This document shows positions 1 to 7,871 of a stretch of DNA of 64,000 nt, piece by piece. The stretch covers positions 1,612,001-1,676,000 of the forward strand of contig NZ_JQMV01000003.1 in NCBI RefSeq assembly GCF_000744885.1, read 5' to 3'. The notes below the pieces were generated by a model, which was given only the letters and a program-made list of their open reading frames with translations, was not told the DNA's origin and made no database searches. Numbering within the stretch: the stretch's first letter is position 1; each line of letters starts with the position of its first letter. A program made the translations under genes and the position numbers. This stretch comes from Thermus amyloliquefaciens (GTDB lineage Bacteria > Deinococcota > Deinococci > Deinococcales > Thermaceae).

Positions 1-2
1 GG

Positions 3-191
3 AGAGAGTGGATGGGGAGGGTCAGGAACTGGATAGAGACCCGCTTCAGCGTGATGGTCCGGTCTTTGGGGCTTCATCGGATAGAAGCGCGGTCCTACTG
101 GGGTCTGGTGGCCCGGGTGAACCTCATCCTGCTCGTTCACAACCTCATCCGTAGCCGGGTGCTCCTGAAGATGGCCGGGGTGGAGCTATGA
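3..191 (+). CDS. IS982-family transposase, C-terminal fragment (cut by window edge)
   Basis: The open frame enters from the left edge and ends in TGA, giving the last 62 residues of a DDE transposase. The segment has the pattern of IS982-type C-termini: an RNWIETRFS stretch, then RSYWGLVARVN and a closing basic-hydrophobic tail ending MAGVEL. The rest of the element lies outside the window. The first 30 or so bases after the stop are probably the IS right end. A diverged copy of this 3' end lies on the opposite strand at 2371-2433. Family assignment is by recalled sequence pattern only. Confidence 0.7.
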   Translation, partial: REWMGRVRNWIETRFSVMVRSLGLHRIEARSYWGLVARVNLILLVHNLIRSRVLLKMAGVEL

Positions 192-223
192 GGTAGCACA
201 CGAAGGAATGTTAAGCTCATACC

Positions 224-967
224 ATGAAACGATCCCTTGCCCTGATTCTGGCCTTGTTCAGCCCGTTGGCCCTCACCCAGTCCCCCAAGGAAGCGGTGGA
301 ATCCGCCCTCAAGGCCGCCTTCGGCGACTGGAGGGGCAAGACCTACCAGGGCCTGGACCGGGTAGTCTACTTCACCCCCGAGGGCCAGGAAACGCAGGTC
401 TTGCGGATCCGGACCTACCTTGACCTCGGCGGTTGCCGCCTTCGCCTGGAGATCGCCCCCGAGGGCGAGAAGGCGCCCGCCACCCTGGTCTACACCCGGG
501 AGCGCCAGTTCCTCCGCCTCCCGGACGGCAGGGAAACCCCCCTGGACGACCGCCTCTTCCTGGAGCTCATCTTCGCCTGGCAGACAGGCTTCACCGGGGC
601 CGCCTTCGGTTATGACGAGGTGGCTTCCCTGGGGAAAGTGACCCTCCCCGATGGCAGCGAGGCGGAGGCCTACCGGGTGGCGCGCCGGTCCCACGCCTGT
701 CTCCCCAAGGGAGTGCTGGAGGCTAAACCCTACGAGGGAGAGGTCTACGTACAGGAAGGGAAGGTGGTGGGGGAGGGGCACTTCTCCCCCGTGCTCGGGA
801 TGGAGACCCTGACCCTCTACCGGGACCTTCGGAAGGAGGGGAGCGCGGGCTATCCCGTGAGGTCGGAGGGCTACCTCCGGACGGGGGACCGGTGGGTCCT
901 CTTCTCCCGGGGAGAAACCCTGGAAGCCCAGGTGAGCCTCCCCCTGGAGGAAGCCCTATTCCGCTGA
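224..967 (+). CDS. Exported protein of unknown function, possibly LolA/RseB-like
   Basis: A 247-residue protein with a clear signal peptide (residues 1-19; basic MKRS start, hydrophobic core, likely cleavage after ALT). The mature part is rich in alternating strands and short turns and looks like a half-barrel lipid-carrier fold, with phrases such as YFTPEGQE and VRSEGYLRTGDRW. That reading (LolA/RseB-like, envelope lipid or lipoprotein handling) is inference and weak. It starts 32 bp after the IS982 transposase stop, so the IS may supply or remove its promoter. It converges on the barrel gene at 970 with a 2-bp gap. Codon use matches the chromosome. Confidence 0.75.
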   Translation: MKRSLALILALFSPLALTQSPKEAVESALKAAFGDWRGKTYQGLDRVVYFTPEGQETQVLRIRTYLDLGGCRLRLEIAPEGEKAPATLVYTRERQFLRLPDGRETPLDDRLFLELIFAWQTGFTGAAFGYDEVASLGKVTLPDGSEAEAYRVARRSHACLPKGVLEAKPYEGEVYVQEGKVVGEGHFSPVLGMETLTLYRDLRKEGSAGYPVRSEGYLRTGDRWVLFSRGETLEAQVSLPLEEALFR

Positions 968-969
968 GG

Positions 970-1695
970 CTAGAGGGGGCCCGTGAGTTCCAGGCCTAGG
1001 GCAAAGCCCCCGTCGCCGTACCTTACCCGCACCCCCACCTCTCCCTTCCCTTCGGGGTCCAGGGCGTACCCCGCCCGCAGGAGGAGGGCTCCCCCGGGGG
1101 GCTCCAGCCCCAGAGGCAGGGAGAGGGAGGTCCCAAGCCCTAGGCTCCACACCTCGTTGGCCACCAGGGATAAGCCCAAGCCCAGCCCCAGGAGAGGCAC
1201 ACCGCCCCGGGGGTAGGAGACCCCCAGGGCCCAGGTGGCCACCACCGGATCCCTGAGGAGGCTCCCACTGGCCTCCCCTTCCAGGGCCCAGGGGTACCCC
1301 AGCCCCAGGCGCACCCGGGGGCGGCCCCAGAGGTCGGGAAACCGGTAGGCCAGCCCCACCCCAAGGGAAGGCCTGCCCTCCCCTCGCCAGAGGACTTCCC
1401 CTGCCTCCCCGTAGTCCCGCCTCTCCCCAAAGAGGGTGTAGCCGCCCCCCAGCCTGCCCTCCAGGAAGAGGTCTGGAGCCACCCGGTAGCTGAGACCCAA
1501 GGACAGGCTCAATCCGTGCCCCACCCGCAGGAAAGCGTAGGGACCCCGTTCGTCCGCCCCCACCCCTTGGAGGGCAGAGGGGGCGTAGGAGAGGGTGAGG
1601 CGGTAGCCCAGGGGGGGCTCCTCCGCCGGGCGCAAGGGGTCCACCTGGGCCAGGGCCCAGGCGGCGAAGGCCAGGAAGAGGGGCAGAAGCCTCAA
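970..1695 (-). CDS. Exported beta-rich protein, probable outer-membrane barrel
   Basis: I chose the TTG start at 1695. It overlaps the stop of the peptidase gene as TTGA, has a GGGGGAGG ribosome site 5 nt upstream, and begins directly with a signal peptide (residues 1-16, ending FAAWALAQ). A longer frame exists upstream but lies inside the peptidase gene. The 241-residue product consists of repeated short amphipathic strands rich in Gly, Leu, Tyr and Arg, ending LGLELTGPL, as in small bacterial outer-membrane barrels. Translational coupling to the C39-like gene suggests they act together in the envelope. No family recognised. Confidence 0.72.
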   Translation of the reverse strand: MRLLPLFLAFAAWALAQVDPLRPAEEPPLGYRLTLSYAPSALQGVGADERGPYAFLRVGHGLSLSLGLSYRVAPDLFLEGRLGGGYTLFGERRDYGEAGEVLWRGEGRPSLGVGLAYRFPDLWGRPRVRLGLGYPWALEGEASGSLLRDPVVATWALGVSYPRGGVPLLGLGLGLSLVANEVWSLGLGTSLSLPLGLEPPGGALLLRAGYALDPEGKGEVGVRVRYGDGGFALGLELTGPL

Positions 1696-2357
1696 GGCCA
1701 CCTCCCCCCGAGGGCCTCCAGCCGGCGAAGCCGGGAAAGCGCCCAGGAGAGCTCCGCCTCCTGGTTGGCCCTTACCCGCCCCATCTGGGCCGCCGACCGG
1801 GGAAGGGCCAGCAGGATGACCCCGGAGAAGCCCTTCTCCGTCACTAGGGCCTCTATGGGTACGATGCGCCGGCCCCACGAGGAGTCGGCGAGGAGCACCT
1901 GGGCAGGGCCGCCCCCGGGCGGGTCCACGAGACCCGCGATCACCAGGAAGTGGAGCTGGGGCTTGGTGACGTGACCGATGACCGGAAGCCCGCCCCAGCG
2001 GAAGTAGTCAGCGAGCTGCTCCAGGTTCACCCTGTAGGCCCTCACCTCGTACCCCCGCCCCTCCAGGTACCGCTTCAGGGAAAGGGCGGTAAGCCCCTCC
2101 CGCGGGTCCTTCCCCGAGGCCTCCGTCTCACGCACGGCCACCTTTAGGACCTCGCCTTCCGTGGCCGGGTCGTCATAGTAGTGGGTGAGCAGCGTGGCCA
2201 CCGCCGCCGCGCCGCAGGTGTACCAGTCCGTCTGGCCGACGACGTGGGTGTAGCGAAGGGTGCGATAAGAAGACAGGGCACTTGCTTCGGCAAAAAACAC
2301 CCAGAAGAGAAGTGGGAGGATGAGATGCAATATAGGAGCCGCGGGGACACAAGCCAT
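1692..2357 (-). CDS. Exported C39-like (double-glycine type) cysteine peptidase
   Basis: A 221-residue protein with an N-terminal hydrophobic export segment (residues about 9-27). A papain-like C39 core follows: catalytic Cys in QTDWYTCGAAAVATLL (about residue 48), His in QLHFLVIAGLVD (about 135) and Asp in LLADSSWG (about 153). Unlike bacteriocin exporters it has no ABC-transporter domain, so it belongs with stand-alone predicted double-glycine peptidases (COG3271-like) and would act outside the cytoplasm. It is translationally coupled to the barrel gene downstream. A decayed IS982 end separates it from the low-GC peptide genes. Substrate unknown. Confidence 0.78.
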   Translation of the reverse strand: MACVPAAPILHLILPLLFWVFFAEASALSSYRTLRYTHVVGQTDWYTCGAAAVATLLTHYYDDPATEGEVLKVAVRETEASGKDPREGLTALSLKRYLEGRGYEVRAYRVNLEQLADYFRWGGLPVIGHVTKPQLHFLVIAGLVDPPGGGPAQVLLADSSWGRRIVPIEALVTEKGFSGVILLALPRSAAQMGRVRANQEAELSWALSRLRRLEALGGRWP

Positions 2358-2370
2358 CTTTTGACTTACG

Positions 2371-2433
2371 CCTTCCTGTGTTACCTCTTAGCTCCACCCT
2401 AGCCATCCTGAGTAGAACCAGCCTGGTGTTCGA
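2371..2433 (-). pseudogene. Relic of an IS982-type transposase 3' end
   Basis: Read on the minus strand, this piece translates as NTRLVLLRMARVEL, matching the last residues (SRVLLKMAGVEL) of the transposase at 3-191. The nucleotide similarity continues past the position of the old stop, which here reads AGA instead of TGA (GAGGTA, CACA, GAAGG are shared). It is a decayed second IS end in inverted orientation to the first. Confidence 0.7.
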
Positions 2434-2463
2434 TCTGACAAGAAAATCATCAAAGGCTAAGGC

Positions 2464-2745
2464 TCAGTATCCGCGGGAGTAGAAAAGAACAACAAGAAAT
2501 GATAAACCCACAACAATTAAGGCGACCAAGGAAAGAACGCCCAAAGCACGCCATTCGCCAACCTTTTTCACCCAAGAGAGTGTGGCATGATACAGGAAAC
2601 TGAAGAAAAAGGCCTGCAACAGTAGCCCAGGAGCTTCTCTAGCCTCTACTCTTTTGTCGAGCACCAACGTAAACAGGTTAATGAGTCCAAAGAAAGCTAA
2701 AGCCACAAGAAGAAAGGATTGCCAAGGCCTAAGTTTCCACATCAT
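2464..2745 (-). CDS. Small three-helix membrane protein, AT-rich, unknown
   Basis: A 93-residue hydrophobic protein with about three membrane segments: one after WKLRPWQ, one around GLLLQAFFFSFLYHA, one near the C-terminus (LSLVALIVVGLSFLVVLF). Frames also open at 2751, but ATG 2745 has the better spacing from the GGTGAGG ribosome site. It starts a few bases after the exported peptide gene, so the two form one operon. The DNA is about 45% G+C against about 68% around it, a sign of recent transfer. Size and topology would suit an immunity protein for the neighbouring peptide, but that is inference only. Confidence 0.65.
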   Translation of the reverse strand: MMWKLRPWQSFLLVALAFFGLINLFTLVLDKRVEAREAPGLLLQAFFFSFLYHATLSWVKKVGEWRALGVLSLVALIVVGLSFLVVLFYSRGY

Positions 2746-2754
2746 CGCCATACC

Positions 2755-3129
2755 TCACCAAGGCGAAGTTAAGAGTCCAAACACAAATCCATAAACAAAA
2801 CCTTTACCAACGTTCGCCGCAAAGTCACGAGCATTCGCATCGCAACGCCCGGTATTGCAACCTATGGCTGCATCTACCGTATACGCTAAAGCAGCACTAA
2901 TCGCCCCTGAAAGACCACCAATAACCCCCGCGATAACTCCCTCTCCCTCGTAAAGAGCTAGCTCCTCATCCGAAAAAAGCGAAGGAGATTCAAGCAAGGA
3001 AGTAGCCCACTCAACTGTTTGAACTTCACCCCGTACTCCCAGGGCCAGGATGTGCCCCTGCGCCCTAGCGCCCAACGGGGCATAGGCCAAAAGCCCAAAG
3101 GCCATCAGCACCAAGAGGAATTTGCGCAT
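2755..3129 (-). CDS. Exported Gly/Ala-rich peptide precursor with double-glycine-like leader motif
   Basis: A 124-residue protein with a Sec signal peptide (residues 1-23, ending GARA). After a spacer comes FSDEELALYEGEG (about residues 52-64), which lines up with the double-glycine leader consensus LSxxELxxIxGG except for the last Gly. Then follows a glycine-zipper region (GVIAGVIGGLSGAISAALA), a CNTGRC pair able to form a disulfide, and a second GxxxG-rich hydrophobic tail ending FGLLTSPW. The DNA is AT-rich for this genome. RBS GAGGGGG precedes the ATG. Composition suggests a membrane-active class II bacteriocin-like peptide; no homologue is recognised. Confidence 0.68.
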   Translation of the reverse strand: MRKFLLVLMAFGLLAYAPLGARAQGHILALGVRGEVQTVEWATSLLESPSLFSDEELALYEGEGVIAGVIGGLSGAISAALAYTVDAAIGCNTGRCDANARDFAANVGKGFVYGFVFGLLTSPW

Positions 3130-3150
3130 GGCTCAACCCCCTCAAGGGTG

Positions 3151-3183
3151 AGGTTACCACGCCCCCCCCTTCCTGTCAGGAAG
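3151..3183 (-). promoter_or_regulatory. Predicted promoter with overlapping 7-1-7 palindrome
   Basis: Minus-strand -35 CTGACA (3179-3174), 17-nt spacer and -10 TAACCT (3156-3151) stand about 21 nt before the exported peptide ATG at 3129. The perfect palindrome CTTCCTGACAGGAAG (3183-3169) covers the -35, as expected for a repressor site. Confidence 0.45.
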
Positions 3184-3253
3184 CTTTCAAGAAGGCGCAA
3201 TCCCCCACCCCGCCCGTCCGGGACTGGCGAGAGGGGAGAAGGCGCCGAGAAGC

Positions 3254-4696
<1,443 letters not shown>

Positions 4697-4702
4697 TCAT
4701 AC

Positions 4703-4730
4703 TTGCAGGAAGGGCCTTCGGGGGTAAAAT
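4703..4730 (+). promoter_or_regulatory. Predicted promoter for the 26-residue peptide
   Basis: TTGCAG (4703-4708), 16-nt spacer, TAAAAT (4725-4730). The next start with a ribosome site (GGAGG, 4748-4752) is the ATG at 4757. It is divergent from and nearly overlaps the proS -10 (4696-4701). Confidence 0.5.
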
Positions 4731-4756
4731 CGGAAGGCATCAACCCGGAGGTGGTT

Positions 4757-4837
4757 ATGCGGAAGATTGGGTACGCCCTATTGGCTGCGCTGGCCCTGGG
4801 ACTTTTCGCAGAGGAACCGGGGGCCTTTTGCCCATAA
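4757..4837 (+). CDS. 26-residue peptide, mostly a signal-like hydrophobic helix
   Basis: A tiny ORF with its own predicted promoter and a GGAGG site 4 nt before ATG. The product has a basic start (MRKIGYALL), a hydrophobic stretch of about 14 residues and a short tail EEPGAFCP with one Cys. It looks like a signal peptide with almost no mature part, or a single-pass membrane peptide. Its TAA stop falls within the -10 of apgM, so it could also be a leader ORF affecting apgM. Compare the 29-residue peptide at 50591. Function unknown. Confidence 0.5.
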   Translation: MRKIGYALLAALALGLFAEEPGAFCP

Positions 4838-4840
4838 AAT
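4835..4840 (+). promoter_or_regulatory. -10 element of a probable leaderless apgM transcript
   Basis: TAAAAT ends 6 nt before the apgM ATG. No Shine-Dalgarno sequence fits this start, and TANNNT at this distance is the known arrangement for leaderless genes in Deinococcus-Thermus. Confidence 0.5.
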
Positions 4841-4846
4841 GGCGGC

Positions 4847-6067
4847 ATGGACCTTTTTGCCGTCATCAAAGAGCTTCAGCAAAAGGCCGAAAGCAAAATC
4901 CTCCTGGTGGTCCTGGATGGCGTAGGGGGCCTCCCCCTGGAGCCCGGGGGGCCCACGGAGCTGGAGGCCGCCAGGACCCCCAACCTAGACCGGCTGGCGG
5001 CGGAGAGCGCCCTGGGCCTCCTCACCCCCGTCTACCCCGGCCTCGCCCCCGGAAGCGGCCCCGGCCACCTGGCCCTCTTCGGCTACGACCCCTTCCGCTA
5101 CCTGGTGGGCCGGGGGGCCCTGAGCGCCCTGGGCCTGGGCGTGGACTTCCGGGATGGGGACGTGGCCCTTAGGGGAAACTTCGCCACCTTGAGCCCGGAA
5201 GGCCTGGTCTTGGACCGCCGGGCGGGCCGGCCCAGCACCGAGGAAAACCGGCGGGTGGTGGCCCGGCTCCAGGAGGCCATCCCCCGCATAGAGGACGTGG
5301 AGGTGCGTTTCCATACGGAAAGCGAGCACCGCTTCCTGGTGGTCCTCCGGGGTGAGGGGCTGGGGGACGGGGTGACGGACACCGACCCCCAGAAGCCGGG
5401 CCTGCCCCCCCTGAAGGCCCAGGCCCTAGACCCGGCCTCGGCCAAGACCGCCCGGGTGGTGAACGAGCTCTCGGAGCGCATCCGCGAAGCCCTGCGGGAT
5501 GAGCCCAAGCTGAACGGGGCCCTCTTCCGCGGGGCCTCCCGCAAGCCCGCCTTCCCCAAGATGGAAGGGGTCTACGGGTTAAAGGCGGCGGCCATCGCCA
5601 GCTACCCCATGTACAAGGGCCTGGCCAGCCTGGTGGGGATGGAGGTCCTGCCGGTGGAGGGGGAAGGGGACGCCCACGAGGGAAAACTAAAGGCCCTGCG
5701 GGAACACTGGGAGCGGTACGACTTCTTCTACCTCCACTTCAAGAAGACCGACGCCAAGGGGGAGGACGGGGACTTCCTTGGCAAGGTGGGGGAGATTGAG
5801 CGCTTTGACGCCCTTCTTCCGGAGATCCTGGCCCTGGGCCCCGACGTCCTGGCCATCACCGGGGACCATTCCACCCCCGCCCTCCTCAAGGCCCACTCCT
5901 GGCACCCCGTGCCCCTCCTCCTCAAGGCCCCCTACCTGCGAGGGGATGCCGCCCAACGCTTCACGGAAAGCGAGGCCGCCAAGGGAAGCCTGGGGCACCT
6001 GAGGGGGGTGGAGCTCATGCCCCTCCTCCTGGCCCACGCGGGGAGGCTCTTGAAGTACGGGGCTTGA
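4847..6067 (+). CDS. apgM: Cofactor-independent phosphoglycerate mutase, archaeal type
   Basis: Interconverts 3- and 2-phosphoglycerate in glycolysis and gluconeogenesis. The 406-residue protein belongs to the alkaline phosphatase superfamily. The metal-binding start [10 protein letters not shown] (about 21-30), the phosphoserine-region phrase [14 protein letters not shown] (about 69-82) and the C-terminal metal motif [20 protein letters not shown] (about 338-357) are all visible. Length and motifs fit the archaeal-type aPGAM rather than the longer bacterial iPGM. It probably starts from a leaderless transcript and is followed by a strong terminator at 6109-6131. Confidence 0.95.
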   Translation: MDLFAVIKELQQKAESKILLVVLDGVGGLPLEPGGPTELEAARTPNLDRLAAESALGLLTPVYPGLAPGSGPGHLALFGYDPFRYLVGRGALSALGLGVDFRDGDVALRGNFATLSPEGLVLDRRAGRPSTEENRRVVARLQEAIPRIEDVEVRFHTESEHRFLVVLRGEGLGDGVTDTDPQKPGLPPLKAQALDPASAKTARVVNELSERIREALRDEPKLNGALFRGASRKPAFPKMEGVYGLKAAAIASYPMYKGLASLVGMEVLPVEGEGDAHEGKLKALREHWERYDFFYLHFKKTDAKGEDGDFLGKVGEIERFDALLPEILALGPDVLAITGDHSTPALLKAHSWHPVPLLLKAPYLRGDAAQRFTESEAAKGSLGHLRGVELMPLLLAHAGRLLKYGA

Positions 6068-6108
6068 AAAGACGGCACCGCCTCCGGGTGGAGGCGTCCG
6101 GAACCCCT

Positions 6109-6131
6109 GGGGGGCAATGCCCCCCGTTTTT
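6109..6131 (+). terminator. Intrinsic terminator of apgM
   Basis: A perfect 7-bp GC stem (GGGGGGC/GCCCCCC) with loop AAT is followed by TTTTT. It lies 41 nt after the apgM stop and just before the convergent nrnA end. Confidence 0.85.
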
Positions 6132-6141
6132 CGGCAACCCC

Positions 6142-7119
6142 CTAGAGGTAGCCCGCCCGCTTGAGCTCCTCCGCCACCGCCTCGAGGACCAGCTCGTAGG
6201 CCCGGTCCAGGTCCACCCCCTTCAGGGTGGCCCCCGCGGCGGGCACATGCCCCCCTCCCCCAAGCCTTAAGGCGATGTTTTGGGCGGAAACCCCGCCCCG
6301 GGAGCGGATGGAGACCTTCACCCCCTCCTCCCGCCTGCGCAGGAACACGGAAACCACGCTTCCCTCCACGTAGCGGATGAGGCCCACGAAGTCGTCGGAG
6401 TCCTCCTCTTCCCGCTTAGCCTCCTCGGGGAGGTGGGCGGTGACGAGAAGCCCGCCGAAGTGGAAGGCCACGGTGGAAAGCACCTGCCCCATGAGGCGGA
6501 AGTAGGAGGGGGGGCGGAACTGGAGGCGGTCGGTGAGCTCGGCGAGCTTCACCCCGTAGCCCAAAAGCTCCGCCGCCACCCTAAGCACCTCGGGGCTGGT
6601 GTTGGCGAAGCGGAAGTTGCCGGTGTCCGTGACGATGCCCGTGAGCACGGGGGTGGCGATCTCCGCCGTCCAGGCCACCCCCAGGAGGTCGATGAGGTCC
6701 TTCACCATCTGGGCGGTGGCCGCCTTGGAGGGGTCCACCACGGCGATGTGGCCAAAGCGGGGGTTGGTGCCGTGGTGGTCAATGTTGATGACAAACCCCT
6801 CCACCGGCACCCCCACCACCCGGGAAGGCTCGGCGCTGTCCAGGGCCACCAGGGTAGCCCCCACGGGAAGCTTTTCCACGGGGTCCGAGTACTCCTCCTC
6901 CTTGGGCAAAAAGCGCAGGAAGCGGGGAGGCTCGGCCACCCAGTAGGCCTCCTTGCCCAGGGCCTTCAGGGCCCGGTACAGGCCCAGGGAGCTACCGATG
7001 GCGTCCCCATCGGGGTCCACGTGGGTGGCGATGTAGATGGGGCCCTCCACCGTCTTCAGCACCTCGGCCACCAGGCGCATCTTCTCCCAGTACTTGGGGT
7101 CGGGGGCGTTTGCGTCCAT
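6142..7119 (-). CDS. nrnA: DHH/DHHA1 phosphoesterase, NrnA-type nanoRNase/pAp phosphatase
   Basis: Degrades 2-5-mer RNAs and dephosphorylates 3'-phosphoadenosine 5'-phosphate, the usual roles of this family. The 325 residues carry the metal motifs of the DHH domain: THVDPDGDAIGSS (about 33-45), ALDSAEP (about 92), the DHH signature in INIDHHGTNP (about 111-120) and a later IVTDTGNF (about 161). The DHHA1 substrate domain ends with the glycine-rich LGGGGHVPAAGA (about 285-297). It faces apgM convergently. The start has TAGGTT 7 nt upstream and no clear SD. Confidence 0.9.
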   Translation of the reverse strand: MDANAPDPKYWEKMRLVAEVLKTVEGPIYIATHVDPDGDAIGSSLGLYRALKALGKEAYWVAEPPRFLRFLPKEEEYSDPVEKLPVGATLVALDSAEPSRVVGVPVEGFVINIDHHGTNPRFGHIAVVDPSKAATAQMVKDLIDLLGVAWTAEIATPVLTGIVTDTGNFRFANTSPEVLRVAAELLGYGVKLAELTDRLQFRPPSYFRLMGQVLSTVAFHFGGLLVTAHLPEEAKREEEDSDDFVGLIRYVEGSVVSVFLRRREEGVKVSIRSRGGVSAQNIALRLGGGGHVPAAGATLKGVDLDRAYELVLEAVAEELKRAGYL

Positions 7120-7132
7120 AGGCTATAACCTA

Positions 7133-7544
7133 TCACGCAAAGGGGTTTCTCACCTCGAGGCCCCCATAGGCCCCAGGGTGGAGGTCCTCGCTCCACACCA
7201 CCCGGGCCTTCAGGGCCCGGGCGCTTTGCAGGATGAGGGCATCCCAGAAGGAGATCCGGTGGCGCTCTGCCAAGTGGGTGGCCTTAAGGATGTCCCCCAC
7301 GTGCACCCAAGCCTTACCGAGGTCGGTCAAGACCTGGCGGGCCACCTCCGGGGAAAGGGGGGGCTTGGAGCTTCCGGGTGGTGACCACGTAAAACTCCTG
7401 AAGCACTTGAAGGGATAACGCCAAGCGCCTTTCCACCATAAGGCGCTCCAGAAGCGCCACGGCTCGCTCCCGTTTGGCCGGGGAGGAACGGTCGTAGGCG
7501 TAGACCAAAACGTGGGTATCCACAAACTCAGGGGGCTCTATCAT
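7133..7544 (-). pseudogene. VapC-like PIN-domain toxin, frameshifted
   Basis: The N-terminal half reads MIEPPEFVDTHVLVYAYDRS (start 7544), with the first PIN aspartate. The C-terminal half lies in another frame and reads HRISFWDALILQSARAL and VVWSEDLHPG, holding the remaining acidic residues. The frames join at a run of seven G (7357-7363); one more base there would restore a protein of about 136 residues. The start overlaps the antitoxin stop by 17 bp, the usual TA layout. A PIN RNase would cleave tRNA, rRNA or mRNA, but this one is inactive as read, unless the run is a sequencing error or slips. Confidence 0.8.
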
Positions 7545-7770
7545 GGACCTCCTCCCGGGAGGGCAAGGGCACACCCCCGGTATCCAGGATCCCCTGACGC
7601 ATCCAGGAGAGTTGCCGGCTAAAGGCCTCTTCCAGGCCCTCCTCCCGCTCCACCTCCTTCTCCAAAAGCTCCGCTACCCAGGCGTTTAGGCTCAAGCCCC
7701 GCTTGAGGGCCAAGGCCCGGGCCCGGCGCACCAGCTCTGGGGAAAGCCTTAGGGTGAGGTTCCGGCCCAT
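7528..7770 (-). CDS. VapB-like ribbon-helix-helix antitoxin
   Basis: An 80-residue protein beginning MGRNLTLRLSPELVRRARAL, the strand-then-helix pattern of Arc/CopG-type repressors, followed by an acidic, helical tail (LLEKEVEREEGLEEAF) suited to wrapping the PIN toxin. It lies upstream of and overlaps the toxin gene. Such antitoxins bind their own promoter and neutralise the toxin. Because the toxin frame is broken, it may now be an orphan antitoxin. Confidence 0.8.
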   Translation of the reverse strand: MGRNLTLRLSPELVRRARALALKRGLSLNAWVAELLEKEVEREEGLEEAFSRQLSWMRQGILDTGGVPLPSREEVHDRAP

Positions 7771-7871
7771 GGCCTCATGGTTAGCACAACATGATGTGCA
7801 AAAGGCAGGTTAGGCCGGAAGAGGGGTTCTTCAGGGTTCCCTTCCCCGGCCTTTGCTGGGTTGGGGTAGCC

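Noticed and set aside
1696-1878. N-terminal extension of the barrel gene to 1878
   Set aside because: The extension lies within the C39 peptidase gene in another frame, would hide the signal peptide, and TTG 1695 has the SD and stop overlap.
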